A stretch of DNA of 64,000 nt, from NCBI RefSeq assembly GCF_018139145.2, contig NC_059479.1:3596001-3660000 (forward strand). The letters are read 5' to 3'. Under the pieces are notes generated by a model. It did no database searches, was not told where the DNA came from, and saw only the letters and a list, made by a program, of their open reading frames with translations. The translations under genes were made by a program, and so were the position numbers. Source of the DNA: Gymnogyps californianus. Its lineage: Eukaryota; Chordata; Aves; Accipitriformes; Cathartidae. Of this stretch, positions 53,701 to 64,000 are shown one piece after another. Positions within the stretch are counted from its first letter, which is position 1. Each line of letters begins with the position of its first letter.

Positions 53701-55741
53701 ATAGCAGAAGCAGGATTGTACTTACACAACCTCTTGCCATGCAAAGCAACACACATCTTACATTTTCTCTGTCTTCTCAAAGCCAAGTTAAATGTTGATT
53801 GTTCAAACTGAGGGAAGCGGAAGTGGATGCTAGGAAGTTAACACATAGCACGTACTTTTTGGGAGAGACAAACCTTTCAGTCTAAAGGGAGATCTTTTTA
53901 AAAAACCAACAGCAGGTATGACTTGTCTGATAAACCGTTGTATCTAATCTAGGAAATGCTTTATTTCAGGAAATCCCTGAACTTGTGAATAACTCAAGCC
54001 ACTTTTCAGTGCCCTGAACTGATTGTGGCTTTTTCTGCAGTTCGCTTCTTCCAGTTTTTCCTCATCGTATATGACAGTCTAGATGATTTAAAAAAACGCA
54101 TTCACAAAATGACATTGTGTTTCTCGGTCAGTGGCACGCCAGTTGTGACTGTGGTGAGAAAGGTTCGTGGGTGTAGCTGTTGATAGAAAAGCAGACAAGC
54201 TTTTTGTCAGAAAAGTACTTCTTCAAGTCAGATTAAAAAAAAGTAGTATTTGAAGCTAACTATGAGTTGAGAATAATTATTCTCACTTGCATGGGTTAGA
54301 CCACCTGGGAGGGAAAGGAGGGAAAGGGTAAACGTTACTGGTGGAGCAGAGGGAATATTACCAAGAAGGGAAAGAGTGATGCTGTAATCTCTTAGGGGAG
54401 GGAATGAGACCCGCTGCTCAGAGTGCAACGGGGAGAGGTCAGGGAGGAATTAGATACCATGAAACTAGTGTCTTTATTGAATCCATGTTTTTAGTAGCCG
54501 GCTGAGTTACAGATTCTAGTTGAAACGTACTCCTCCTCATACAGTCAGCTCTAAGGTTGGCCCAATTCAGAATCAAAGAGTGCAGCATAGTTTGTTTACA
54601 CAGTCATTTCAATCATCTGCTATTATCAAGAGTTTTAATCAGTAAAGTTTTTGTGTGTCTCTGTGTGTGCATATGTGTGCACAAAATATGGCAAGTTTCT
54701 AGCATTACTGTAGGGTAAATTTTGCTTAACATAATTGCTATTACTACTCTGGTTTTATACTGAGGTAACAGAGAAAAATTCAGTTGTTGATCTCTTGTGT
54801 ATCAAGATACTCATCTCCTGCCTCTTCTCCAGCTTCAGCTCCCTTTGCTGACCCGTGAAACTGTTCATAGTAGTGACAGCCCTGATGTGATGCTTCAGGA
54901 AAATTCTTACCTTTTTCAAGAGCTATGTGGCAGTATTGAGATAAATGGTGCAAATGGACCAAGATTTCACCTCAGACAGAAATTATTAGCATGTCATTTT
55001 AATCAGGGTTTTGGCAGATTCAAAATCAGCTTGGAGGGCAAGATGCCTGATCTCTTTTGGAGAGGTTTTAACTTCAAGAACTGTTTGTTAGGCTTTAGGG
55101 TCTGTTCTTAAACCTGCTACTGAAGTCAGAATCTCTGAGATCAGGAGACTTACTGGGGTGATGCCTACCAACCACCATCACAGCGTTTCTCAAATACCCT
55201 GCTACTCCTTACAAAAGCTGCCCTTTTGTATTCCCTGTTGTATTCTTTATATTCCCTATGCATTCTTCTAAATTCCATATTGTTGAGGCATTTACTCTGT
55301 CATAATAATATTACTAATTTTTCTGTCTGGAAAAAATCATTACAGGTACTTTCCTTAATTTAATTCAGTCACGTTAATTTTTTTAAAAAGATGAATACAA
55401 CTCTTCTCTTTAGAGGTTTTTTTATAATTTATTTCTGTGCTGCATGTTTGAATATTGCTAATACAAGCAGAGGCAATACCGTGTACCTTGGGGATAGTCT
55501 TTAAGTCACTGCCAGCAGAAATGATGTGACTGTTTGTTGGATACGCTGCAGAATTTACTGTTTAGCATTTCTCTTCATACCAAAGTTTCTTTTTTCTAGA
55601 AGAAAACTTTTTAAAAAATAATAATAAAAAAATAAAGCACAGGGTTGGTTTGTTTGCTTTTGTGTGTTAGTAGTTAAAATTAAGGCTTTCTCATGTTCCT
55701 GCACTAAAGCTGTATGCTTTGCTTATTAGCTGAAGTCTAGC

Positions 55742-55985
55742 TTGCCATGTCCAGCAGCACAGTCCCTCATGTGCCACCCATTGTGGGTCAGGATAAGGAC
55801 AGGGAGATCACATTTCCACAGAGGCACCGCCATCTTTGCCAGTGGGCTCAGCTGTGGCCTTTGGTGGGGCTGTTCCAGAGCTGGCCGGAACCGGCCGGAA
55901 CCGGCTGTGTCCAGCACGGGGCAGCCCCTGATCTCTCCTCACAGAGGCCGCCCCTGCAGCCTCCCGCTACTAAAACCTGGACATC
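55742..55985. repeat. GC-rich segment, possible old dispersed repeat (family unassigned)
   Basis: A sharply bounded GC-rich patch in AT-rich DNA carries overlapping ORFs in both directions. Inside it, the 10-bp unit GGCCGGAACC is tandemly repeated (55883-55902, plus a partial copy). The closing stretch (GCAGCCTCCCGCTACTAAAA, then CCCAATACATAG) reminds me of the ends of dispersed avian repeats, possibly an LTR fragment, but I cannot name a family. No protein motif was recognised, so the ORFs (84-102 codons on plus, 63 on minus) are attributed to GC content. Confidence 0.35.
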
Positions 55986-56172
55986 TAAGCCCAATACATA
56001 GTGAAAGGCCTCAGAAGCATTATCTTTTGATTTACTGCCAAAAATATTAAGATGTTATTTGTTCAGTCTGTAACTCCATGCATGTGGAGAAAATTTCTGT
56101 TGAGTGTGCTTTTCAAAGTAGGTGGGAAAGGCAAGAAAATACCCTGTGGCTCAAAAAGCAGTGAAGGTTGAA

Positions 56173-56196
56173 ATTATTTATTTATTTATTTATTTT
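56173..56196. repeat. (TTTA)n microsatellite
   Basis: About five tandem TTTA units form a short array just upstream of the old CR1 tail at 56250. They appear unrelated to it. Confidence 0.9.
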
Positions 56197-56249
56197 AAAT
56201 AGTAGGGAAAATGATTGCAGGATTGATTATTGGGAAAAAATTAAGAATG

Positions 56250-56365
56250 CATTGGATAATCCGTCACTTAAAGTCTTTAAAATGAAAACTAGATGGCCCT
56301 CCCAAAGCTATGCTCTAGTTTATTTTGAAAGTGTGAGCCCAAATCAGGATTATATGCTCAGGAAG
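56250..56365 (+). mobile_element. Very old CR1 3' fragment
   Basis: The sequence follows the order of a deeply diverged CR1 3' region common in turtles and birds: CCGTCACTTAAAGTCTTTAA near 56261, AACTAGATGGCC near 56287, AGCTATGCTCTAGTTTATTT near 56307, and a GAGCCCAAATCAGGATTATATGC stretch near 56333. The usual end (TAGATGATC..., then ATTCTATGA) cannot be followed past the T17 run at 56370, so the 3' boundary is uncertain. It is likely an insertion predating the radiation of modern birds. Confidence 0.58.
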
Positions 56366-56369
56366 GAAC

Positions 56370-56386
56370 TTTTTTTTTTTTTTTTT
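56370..56386 (+). repeat. Poly-T run (T17)
   Basis: Seventeen consecutive T residues immediately follow the old CR1-like segment and interrupt any further alignment to it. Confidence 0.9.
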
Positions 56387-58168
56387 AAAGCTTGCAGGAG
56401 AGGAGTCCTTTTTAAATCTCAAAAAAACAGAATCATGGCTAAGATTTAGCTGGAATATCAGAGACTGGACTTAAACTGGTATCGATCCTTGATGCCACAG
56501 GGCGATCTACCAAAACGTCATCTGAACATAGGTCAAGGAGCAAGAGGAGGGGTAGCCGGGCACTAAGAACATCGCCATGAGTTCATACTGTAGCAGAGAT
56601 TGCTCTTCAAATGTGTGCAGGTACTTACTGTATTTGTTGGTTTCCCCTTGGAGTCCTCACTAGATGCGTATATTTCCAGAAGCTGTGAGTAGTTTAACCT
56701 TGAACTGAAGGAATAGCTTTTAGTGTCCTCAGACACAGGAAGGACGTTAGTCTCCAGCGTGGGATCGGTTCTGGGGTCATCCTAATCAGTGATTTCCCCT
56801 TGTGCCTTGAGAGTTTTACTGACAGGTAGGGCTAGTGTAAGCAGGGTTATTTAAATGGGCTTGGTGTACAGTCCCATTCATATTAGCATCTTGCAATAGC
56901 AGGAAGATTTTAAAGACAAATTTAATGTGAATTTTGAAAATTTTGCTTCTACCCTTTTTATATTGTTGTGGTCCTAAAGGTTTGTGTTTTGTTGTTTAAA
57001 AAATACTTTTTCTTTTGTACATTTGCAGTAGAAATAATAACCTTGTCTATCTCTATAGCTAGCAAATTAAATACTAACAGTCATAAAATCTGGAAAGGTA
57101 AAGGTGAAGCAGTGTAGCTGCTTACTTATACCGCCTGTTTAATTTCATACTGTTCCAGGACCACCAGCTAACTAAAGGGTATTATCCATGTTGCGAAGGT
57201 TAACCCTCAGATGTTTACTTCTGGATACAGTCACCTAATCATAGAGGCTCCTTTTGATTGCCGTGAACAATTCTTCCTTTCAACTGGGATATAGGTGCAA
57301 AGGGTGATACAGAGGACTGTTTCTATGTTCTTTCATTTATTATTCTTTGAAAGATGAATTTCTACTTTCTAACTTTGAGGAGTCTTTGCAAAATTGTGAA
57401 AACACTGAAACTTGTAATGCAGAGATTAAAAACAGTTAAAACAAGAGTAGTTTCCCATTGCATCGAAGTTGAATTGCTATGAAAATATTGTACCACCACA
57501 CTACAGTGTACCACTGTTACAGAATTCGCTATCATGTCATGTGGGTTATGTGATACTCGGTGCTGTAAATACGTCAAGTGCTTGCTGTTAGGTTTCTGTC
57601 CATAGATAATAGGCTTAAACAGTCACATTTTTTACAAGTTTCGTTGAATTGAATCTTATTGTGATACAGTTCAGTGGAAAACAGCAGTATTACAAAACCA
57701 TTTCTTTGTAATAATGTTCCCCTAAATTGGCATTGAATTCAGGTATATGTCAAAAGTAAAACTTGTAAGGATCTATTATAATTCAGACGCTATTCAGATC
57801 TAATATAATTCTAATATCATATGACATATGATGAGTATTTGTAATAGATGGTGATTCCCTGCTTGGAAAGTATCCATGCAAATATTTGTAGAAGTGTGTA
57901 TTTGGAAACTATAAAGTAGTGCTTGAAAAAATTGGTGCTAAATTAACTCAGCTGAAAGTAGATTTACAGCTCCTCAGTGTAATGGCATATCTGTGCACTA
58001 GGTTGGACTGTACGCTGCAATATATGTGATGTTCAGCTACATTAATGAAAGTGAATTTTCTCTTGCCCTTTCTCATTCAGTTTTCAGTTCAATACTTTTT
58101 TTTGTCTTTGGGACAAATCCTGAAGATTTTTTACACATCATTTTCTCATTCAAGTATTTTCTTCGTAG
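56387..58168. other. Gene-free stretch
   Basis: AT-rich sequence without a supported gene. The only ordered structure noted is an inverted repeat at 57816-57832 (ATCATATG, one base, CATATGAT). Confidence 0.5.
57816..57832. repeat. Short perfect inverted repeat (8-bp arms, 1-bp spacer)
   Basis: ATCATATG-A-CATATGAT. E-box-like CATATG occurs in both arms. In AT-rich sequence such an inverted repeat may be chance. Confidence 0.85.
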
Positions 58169-58399
58169 GTGAGAGTGAGACTGTTGATTGTCACCATGAG
58201 GTCCTCACACGTTCCCTTTCCTAAGAGACAGTCCATGATTCAGTCCTGGTTTTGGGACCCACGTCTTCAAGGAGTGATGGCTGGGCTGAGAGATATCCTC
58301 CAGCCCGCGGCAGAGCCTGCTGACAGCCCAGAAATTGAGCTGTCAGTCCGTGAAGGAAGCCCATCAGGCTCTGAACAGACATGCAGTGAATAGCAGCAG
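58169..58399 (+). other. Possible exon with a 74-codon open frame, unidentified
   Basis: A pyrimidine-rich stretch (TTTTCTCATTCAAGTATTTTCTTCGTAG) ends at 58168 as a plausible acceptor, and CAGCAG|GTAACA near 58399 is a possible donor. Between them the base composition becomes GC-richer. One frame is open from the acceptor to a TAG at 58391-58393, reading WFWDPRLQGVMAGLRDIL, then an acidic serine-rich tail (PADSPEIELSVREGSPSG). An ATG in fair Kozak context (TCACCATGA) lies at 58196. No protein family is recognised. It might be a terminal coding exon, an exon of a long non-coding RNA, or an old repeat. The acceptor's own GTGAG could also be read as a donor, which weakens the case. Confidence 0.25.
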
Positions 58400-61339
58400 G
58401 TAACAGAGACCTGTGTGGTCCTGTGCCATTTTCCATAAGCTGGATTGAGGCTTACTGGAAGAGAACTACTGACACTTTCTGTGGCTTTTGGAGGAAGGCA
58501 AGCCATTAAGGGCTTGCCCATGTTAAATCTTTATTCTGTCTGTGTCTTTGCCAACATCAGCTGTAGGCTGTTCGGAGTGGAGCTGTGTTTGTTGCTGTGC
58601 TGACCCCAGTGCTTGCCTTGTCATCTATTTACGTCAGTGCTGAGCTTTCACATACAGGTGGAAGAACGCTAAAAACGTTTTTGGTGGCTTTCTTCTACAT
58701 GCTGAATAGTCACATATTTTAGGAAATGAAAAAGTAGCCAGAAAGCAAATTGCATAATAATATTGCTTATAATCTCCAGTGTTCACAGCTTTCACTGGAT
58801 TCAAAATTCGAGTAGAACTGTCTGAGTAGCTGAGCCGAGGTTTGCAAGGCTCATTATATACTTGGCAATATCTCTGGCACTTTCACATTTGTTTTAGCTG
58901 GACATCTTGGGTGAGCATTGTTTTGACAACAAATCTGCAATTTAAATTTGTGGTTCTGGGTATGTAGTTAGTGGCACGATTCCAGCACCGAGAGGCCCCC
59001 TCCTGCTAGGTTTCATCTAGGTAGAGTGGGTAACAATAGTAGTAAAGATACAGCAGCAGGAACTTTGTCCCACTAGGTATGATCTCAGGTTGCTAAATGA
59101 ACTGTATTTTATCCGTGCCACTGCATCCTCACTGCTACAGTTACTAATTTAATGTAGTTATATTAAATTAGTGTGTGTATACATACATGTGCTGTAGTCA
59201 CGCTTTCAATGTCATTACTGACGTACCCTTAAATTGAGCTGGTGCAGTGTGTTACATAGATAGGCCTTTCATCTTGTGTGCAGCTGTGAATCACCACAGT
59301 CCTGAAATTTGGTGATTTATTCCCCCTTTTCCTGTGACAACTGTTATTTGACAGGAAAAAATTAACAGCAGGAATGTTGAGGTACTTTTATATCTGCAGG
59401 CACAGTCATAAGTAATTCAGAAAGAGTTATTTAAAGTTTTAAATCTCAATGAAACAAAAATCCTTTTTTGGTTTGAAACTTATTTTGAAATGCCTGACTT
59501 CAGAAATAAGCAGTTAAACTTTAAGTAAGAACCAATCACTTGTTCCCTACTGCAACTAGACTATAGTAACATTTGAATACTAGGAATTCAGGTAATTTTT
59601 CTGACTATAGACCCAAATTCAGGTTTTAACTGAATAACCTAATCAGTAAATAACCCAAAGGTCCTGTAGACCTTGGTGGGGATAAATCTGTAAGACATGT
59701 GTCTATGAATGAATGGAATAGTTTTACAAAGAATATTATCTGGTATTGACTCTTTCACAATCTTAAGTTTTTAATAGAGTACTCTAGCAGGGCTTTTTAA
59801 TATATCTGTTTAAGAAATTTATAGAAGGCTCACTTAAATTCTGTATTATCTTTTTGCACAGTTAAAAGCAAGTAGTCATGAACTTATGATCTTTTTTAAG
59901 TGAGGTCGTACATAATAGACAGCATTGAGATATATTGAGACAATGATGTTTTGCAAAAAATAAATTTTACTATAAATTAGGTAATTTTATACTTCTCTAT
60001 ACTGCTTCAGTATTTTTCCAGATAGCTTTATTGAGGATGTTTTAATGAATCAGACCCACATTTATTCTTTTAAAATAAGTGTCTTTTCTTTAATTCTGTT
60101 GTAGTATCTGAAGACCTCTTTATGTAGTAGGCAGAGAAATGCCCACCCTGTCTCATACAGTAGCTTAGACTAAGAGCCACAGATAACTCCTAGTGATAAC
60201 TCTCAATCACAATTGCTGCAGAAGGAGACTTCTACTTCTGCACTTCTCATAATTGTTAGTGCTTGTTCATACTTACTGCTTTTTTGAGAAGCTTCTACAT
60301 TTACATATCAACTAATTAAGACAATCCCAGCTTTCAATTGTTAAACTTTGGGGGGAAAAAAAACACCACCACTCTGTTCAGTCTCTCCTGGCCCTTTCTA
60401 GAGAAGAAAAGCTTGGAAGTATGATTTTTAGAAACTTAAAAGCCAAATAAAAATGTGCAAAATGGAACTTTAAAAACATTAGAATTTTATGTATTCTTAT
60501 GATTTCAGGGTCATGATTTGTGAACATTTGGGGTTAGAAGTACTGTAACTAGGTCAAGTAAATGAGGTATAAAATAGCTTCACAGTTATACTTTCTGTCA
60601 GGTGAGTAGTCAACCCTTAAATTGTCTGTTCCATCACCTTTCTTTCTTTGACAAAGGAAAAATTTAATGAATCTTTATCACGAAGATGTCAACACTGGTA
60701 TTAATAATCGGAGATATATTTGGACTCAGTTGGGGAAAATGTGGAAACTAAGACTTTGCTGTGGGCTAAAACAGGGAGAATAAAGCACAATGGATTGCAT
60801 CTCCTGTCCCCAGGCAGGCGGCTTTCTCTGGCTTGCCAGGGGAGCCAGTGCTCCCAGGAGGTACAAGACAGCTGGCATCTAGAAAATAAATATACAGGTG
60901 TAATTTAGAGAGTGATAGAATAGAGGGTTTCTCTGTTCCCCAGAAGATCTTCAGGTGGCCACTTGAGGAACACACAGGGTAAAGGGAGTTGGCTTGCCTG
61001 ACTCCCTTGCTTGTTATCCAAGCGAGCCAGCTTGCTGCTGTTTGGTGTCTTGCCTTCACACCATGTGTAAGTTTGCCAAGTGTAATACTGCAGGCAAGGT
61101 TGTCTGTAAGTCCTGTGCAGTTTGCAGAACGTTATATATGTAGAAATTTTGGGAAGAGCAGCCTCTTTTTTAATGAAGTGTCACATGCCTTTCTTTTAAG
61201 CAAACTAGAAAAATATAGTCCATGTGAAAATGCAAGTTCAGAAACAAACATACTGGAAAACCATGCTGAGACGATGGTTACTGTTAGTTCAGATCAAACT
61301 GGAAGCGTGTCCCGAGTATGGGGGCTGTTTTCAGTTTGG
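58400..61339. other. Gene-free stretch
   Basis: AT-rich sequence with no supported gene, RNA or recognised repeat. The 60720-61340 part has slightly longer chance ORFs on both strands, without recognisable domains. Confidence 0.5.
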
Positions 61340-61500
61340 TTCAGGGACTTCAATAATTGCTTGGTTGATGAAAAAAAGGCATAAAAAGCTTATTAAAGAT
61401 AGTACCAAGGTGGTAGGGATTTCACGCACGCTGGAGAATGGCATTAGGGTGCAAAATGATCTTGACAAAATGGAAAGCTTGTCTTAAATAGGAATCAGTC
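61340..61500 (+). mobile_element. Decayed CR1 LINE, ORF2 fragment after the catalytic core
   Basis: The translation matches the CR1 ORF2 stretch following the polymerase active site. In the usual element an FADDTKL-type box is followed by an EG...IQRDLDKLEKW-type stretch. Here the readable residues are KDSTKVVGISRTLENGIR and then VQNDLDKMES. The catalytic Asp-Asp has been replaced (KDST), and a stop ends the frame at 61487, so this copy is dead. It is separated from a matching CR1 3' tail (61790-62043) by about 290 bp that I cannot align. The two are probably parts of one insertion, with the intervening ORF2 and UTR sequence diverged or replaced. Confidence 0.62.
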
Positions 61501-61789
61501 CGATAAGGACATATGCAGTATAAGAAAAAACTGAAGAGGGTCAAGTTACACTATTTCTACCTGTAATATGGGGATAAGGTATGTACCTTTGCTATTGTAT
61601 AGCACCTGTTCAGGGAATCGGAAGATCATGGATATAAACACTAAGTCTGTAAGTTCCATCTGTATGTATGAAAACTTCACAAAGACAAAATGTGACAAGT
61701 TCTCAAAAAACCCAGAGTGTCTGTAAAGCAAGAAAATACAATTTGTTTTCCATGTCTGCTGAGTAGATGGCAAAAACTATCTTGCTTAA

Positions 61790-62043
61790 ATTAAACAGAG
61801 GAGAACTAGGTTAGATGTCAGCCCCCCTTTCCCCCACAAACCTTTCCTGATAGGAAGGCTAGCCTAAGCATTGGTGTGGATTTGCCTAGGGATGTTGTAA
61901 AATCTCCAGGACCGAGTGTTTTCAGAGGCAGGCTAGACTAACATTTGTCAGGAATGATTTGAGTGTACTTGATCCTGCCTTGGGGCAGAGGTAGAGAGAG
62001 GAAGTGACCTTTTGAGGCCTATTTCAGCTTTATGATTCTGTGA
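61790..62043 (+). mobile_element. Old CR1 3' tail ending in the CR1 terminal motif
   Basis: The order of words matches an older CR1 subfamily 3' region: AACTAGGTTAGATGTCAG near 61806, GGTGTGGATTTGCCTAGGGA near 61874, TAAAATCTCCAGGACCGAGTG near 61898, GGCAGGCTAGACTAACATTTG near 61928, and GTACTTGATCCTGCCTTGGG near 61965. It closes with TTTATGATTCTGTGAG, the degenerate form of the ATTCTRTGA terminus. It is in the same orientation as the ORF2 piece just upstream, so the two likely derive from one insertion. Confidence 0.72.
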
Positions 62044-64000
62044 GTGAACCCAGCAATACTGACACCCCAAACGCTAGTGCTGCTGCTCTTGAATTCTGCT
62101 GTTGCCTCATACTCTGAAGAGTCTGACTGATGGTTTCTGTCATATACATTGCTATAAAGTATCGAGATAACTGTGGAATTGGTGTATTTAGCAAAAACCA
62201 ATATCCAGCTGGATGTGTGGTGGTTTGGTTTATTTCTACTGTGTTGTATTCTCAGGCATCTGTATGAGTGACATGACTTGGGCTATTGCTAAAGATGATT
62301 ATGGCAATAAGTCCAGAAGGTTGAGACTTGGGGAGGATTTTAGCCTCTGCTGGTGCTGTGCTGAATGCCCTCTACTCCACCACCTGCCTGAACTGCCAGC
62401 CCCTGGGACAGGAGCAGGCAGGATTACTCAGAGACCACCTTTACTCATCCTATGAGCCACCCCACACCGTTCCCAGGGGAGGGAGGTGAAGGAGGAGGCA
62501 GAAGGCATTTGGCAGGTGGCCATCTCAGCTCAGGCATTGATCAGGTATCCCGTCTTTTCCCTATTAAGCATAAAAGTCATAGTAGGAGTTAGTACTGGAG
62601 CTGCTCTCAGTGGGGTGGGGAGCTCCCAAAAAAATGCAGAGATGCGACCAGGAGCAGAGGATAACTGGGACTTTGGCAGGAGCTGGAGGATGAGAGGGAA
62701 GCAGTTAAAGGTAGCTAGGGTTTGAAAGACAGAAGTGATGTGATGGATGGGTTAAGAGCAGAAAATTAGAACTATTCAGGAAGTTGGACAGTGGTCAAAT
62801 GTGGGAGAGAGGGATTGGATGAAGTGTACTGGGTGGGATGGGAACAGGACTGGTACAAAAATTAAGGAAAAGATTAGGTAGAGGGTGGGTAAGCTGTGTG
62901 GCTGAGAGGTCTTCATCCCTTACGGACCAAAACTCACTGCAGTAATTTCAGGAGAGTTAACTGTATGTGGACCTTGGTGACAGGCTTGGTGAATCACGCT
63001 TCCAACTCCTCCGTGTCACTGTTGACTGCACTGGCAGAAGCCAAATGGAGTGGAGATCACAGGTGCTAAAGTGCTCCTGGCCTGGAAGAAAGAGATTCCG
63101 CCAGGTCAGGAGTACTCGGGAAGATGCAGCAGATCTGCCCTGAGGCAGCCCATTTTACCAGCCTGGAGTTTGGAGTGGGACCCACTTTAGATGTCTGTGC
63201 ATGAGAAAAACCATCTGTGGGCTGTGAGCTGGGATACCTGGAGACTGCGTGTTAAAAGGGAAAGAGTGGCTATACAGAGGGGGGTCAGCCGGTGCAAGTG
63301 TTCGATTGCTGTCGCTGCTGTGTACGCAGCTTGTGTTGATGGGGAAGTTTCTGAACTAACTAACCTAGTTCTTCGTAAGGGAAGCATATGCGATATTATT
63401 CAGATCTATATTGGACTTTCACTAATCCGTGATTTTTAGGAAGAATACGATGATAATGTGCTACTTTCCATTCTTATGGGTAAAGTTAATAAAGATGTAA
63501 TATTCTACTTTAGTCCCAGCTCTGAACAATTCAGTGGTATTAAGAAGTCTTTTTTTCTAACAGTAACACCAATTTGTAATGACAGGAAAAAAGTTCAGAT
63601 TTGTGATGCCTTAGGAACAAACTTCCACTGACGTTTTCACTGAGGCTGATGTTGAGGACCTTCCTCACTGAAAAACCCTGGAGAACTGAGTGGGAAGATA
63701 CTGTTTTAGAGTGTCAGAGCTTTTCTCCACAATTTCCTTCTGTCCGCTGAAGTGAGAAGGGAGCGCACTGAGCCCATGGAAGATGAACTGTGGCTCTCCT
63801 TCTGCCGGTGTGGGCAGTGTTTTATGAGAGTTGCCATAGGGACCAGGTTCTAGTTATCAGCTCAAACAACTTCATGTATGATTAATGTTAATTGCCCATT
63901 TTGCATGGGTGACTTTTTTCCTCCTGCTGAATTGGCTCTTGTTGCCTTTGATGTGGCTGGTGATCCAATGTCCTGCAATGGTTAGACAAGTGATCAGTTT
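62044..64000. other. Gene-free, partly purine-rich end of window
   Basis: The 62460-62910 part is strongly G/A-rich (GGGAGGGAGGTGAAGGAGGAGG and similar words) and more GC-rich than average. It is compositionally the complement of the pyrimidine-rich patch at 21.24-21.56 kb, and both might be relics of an unclassified old repeat. The ORFs here (66-82 codons) show no known domain. The rest is nondescript. Confidence 0.4.

Larger units (their letters stand above)
43519..56249. other. Gene-free stretch, probably intron or intergenic
   Basis: Only short chance ORFs with no recognisable domains are seen. Notable items are the C37 tract at 50700 and the GC-rich segment at 55742-55985, listed separately. 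The 49350-49640 interval has some homeodomain-like AT words but is not distinctive enough to call. A TG-rich patch lies at about 54651-54681. Confidence 0.5.

Noticed and set aside
62213..63439. Several 66-82 codon ORFs at the window end
   Set aside because: They lie in purine-rich, GC-elevated sequence, match no known protein and have no exon borders.
1..64000. RNA genes (tRNA, U6, 7SK, well-known microRNAs), CRISPR arrays and bacterial-type operons
   Set aside because: Reading by eye found none of the familiar conserved words. Bacterial features are not expected in this vertebrate DNA.

Overview
This window looks like AT-rich nuclear DNA from a bird. The best evidence is four recognisable fragments of the CR1 (chicken repeat 1) LINE. 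Two of them run into the ATTCTRTGA-type 3' end that marks avian and reptilian CR1 elements, and the ~43.0-43.5 kb copy resembles young avian CR1s. No Alu- or B1-like SINEs and no L1 were recognised, and repeat density is low, as in avian genomes. A crocodilian or turtle source is not formally excluded.

Almost all of the window is non-coding, and most of its open reading frames are short chance ORFs. The one segment that looks like a genuine host exon is at 11204-11317 (+). It is 114 bp, bounded by a TAG acceptor and a CAG|GTAAAT donor, and has a 37-codon open frame of ordinary protein composition. I could not name its gene. If it is real, the window is mainly intron of a long plus-strand gene. 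A weaker candidate exon with a 74-codon open frame is at 58169-58399 (+).

Layout: 1-11.2 kb is gene-free AT-rich sequence with simple repeats, followed by the candidate exon. About 15.5-17.7 kb is a distinctive block with two CpG-rich patches, then AT-rich sequence dense in homeodomain- and octamer-type motifs, resembling a conserved developmental regulatory region. 17.7-24.8 kb is nondescript, with a pyrimidine-rich patch at 21.24-21.56 kb. 24.83-25.36 kb is a decayed CR1 ORF2 piece. 25.4-43.0 kb is gene-free, with a 37-bp tandem duplication at 30.67 kb, homopolymer runs and three more regulatory-looking AT-rich patches (35.5, 38.2 and 41.5 kb). 43.04-43.52 kb is a young-looking, 5'-truncated CR1. 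43.5-56.2 kb is gene-free and includes a C37 tract at 50.7 kb and a GC-rich repeat-like segment at 55.74-55.98 kb. 56.25-56.36 kb is a very old CR1 tail. 61.34-62.04 kb is another old CR1, with ORF2 and tail pieces separated. The window ends in purine-rich unassigned sequence.

I found no tRNA, rRNA, known microRNA, CRISPR array, operon or recognisable complete protein-coding gene, and no convincing new biological system. The items most worth testing are the unidentified exon, the 15.5-17.7 kb regulatory-like block and the long plus-strand C tracts.
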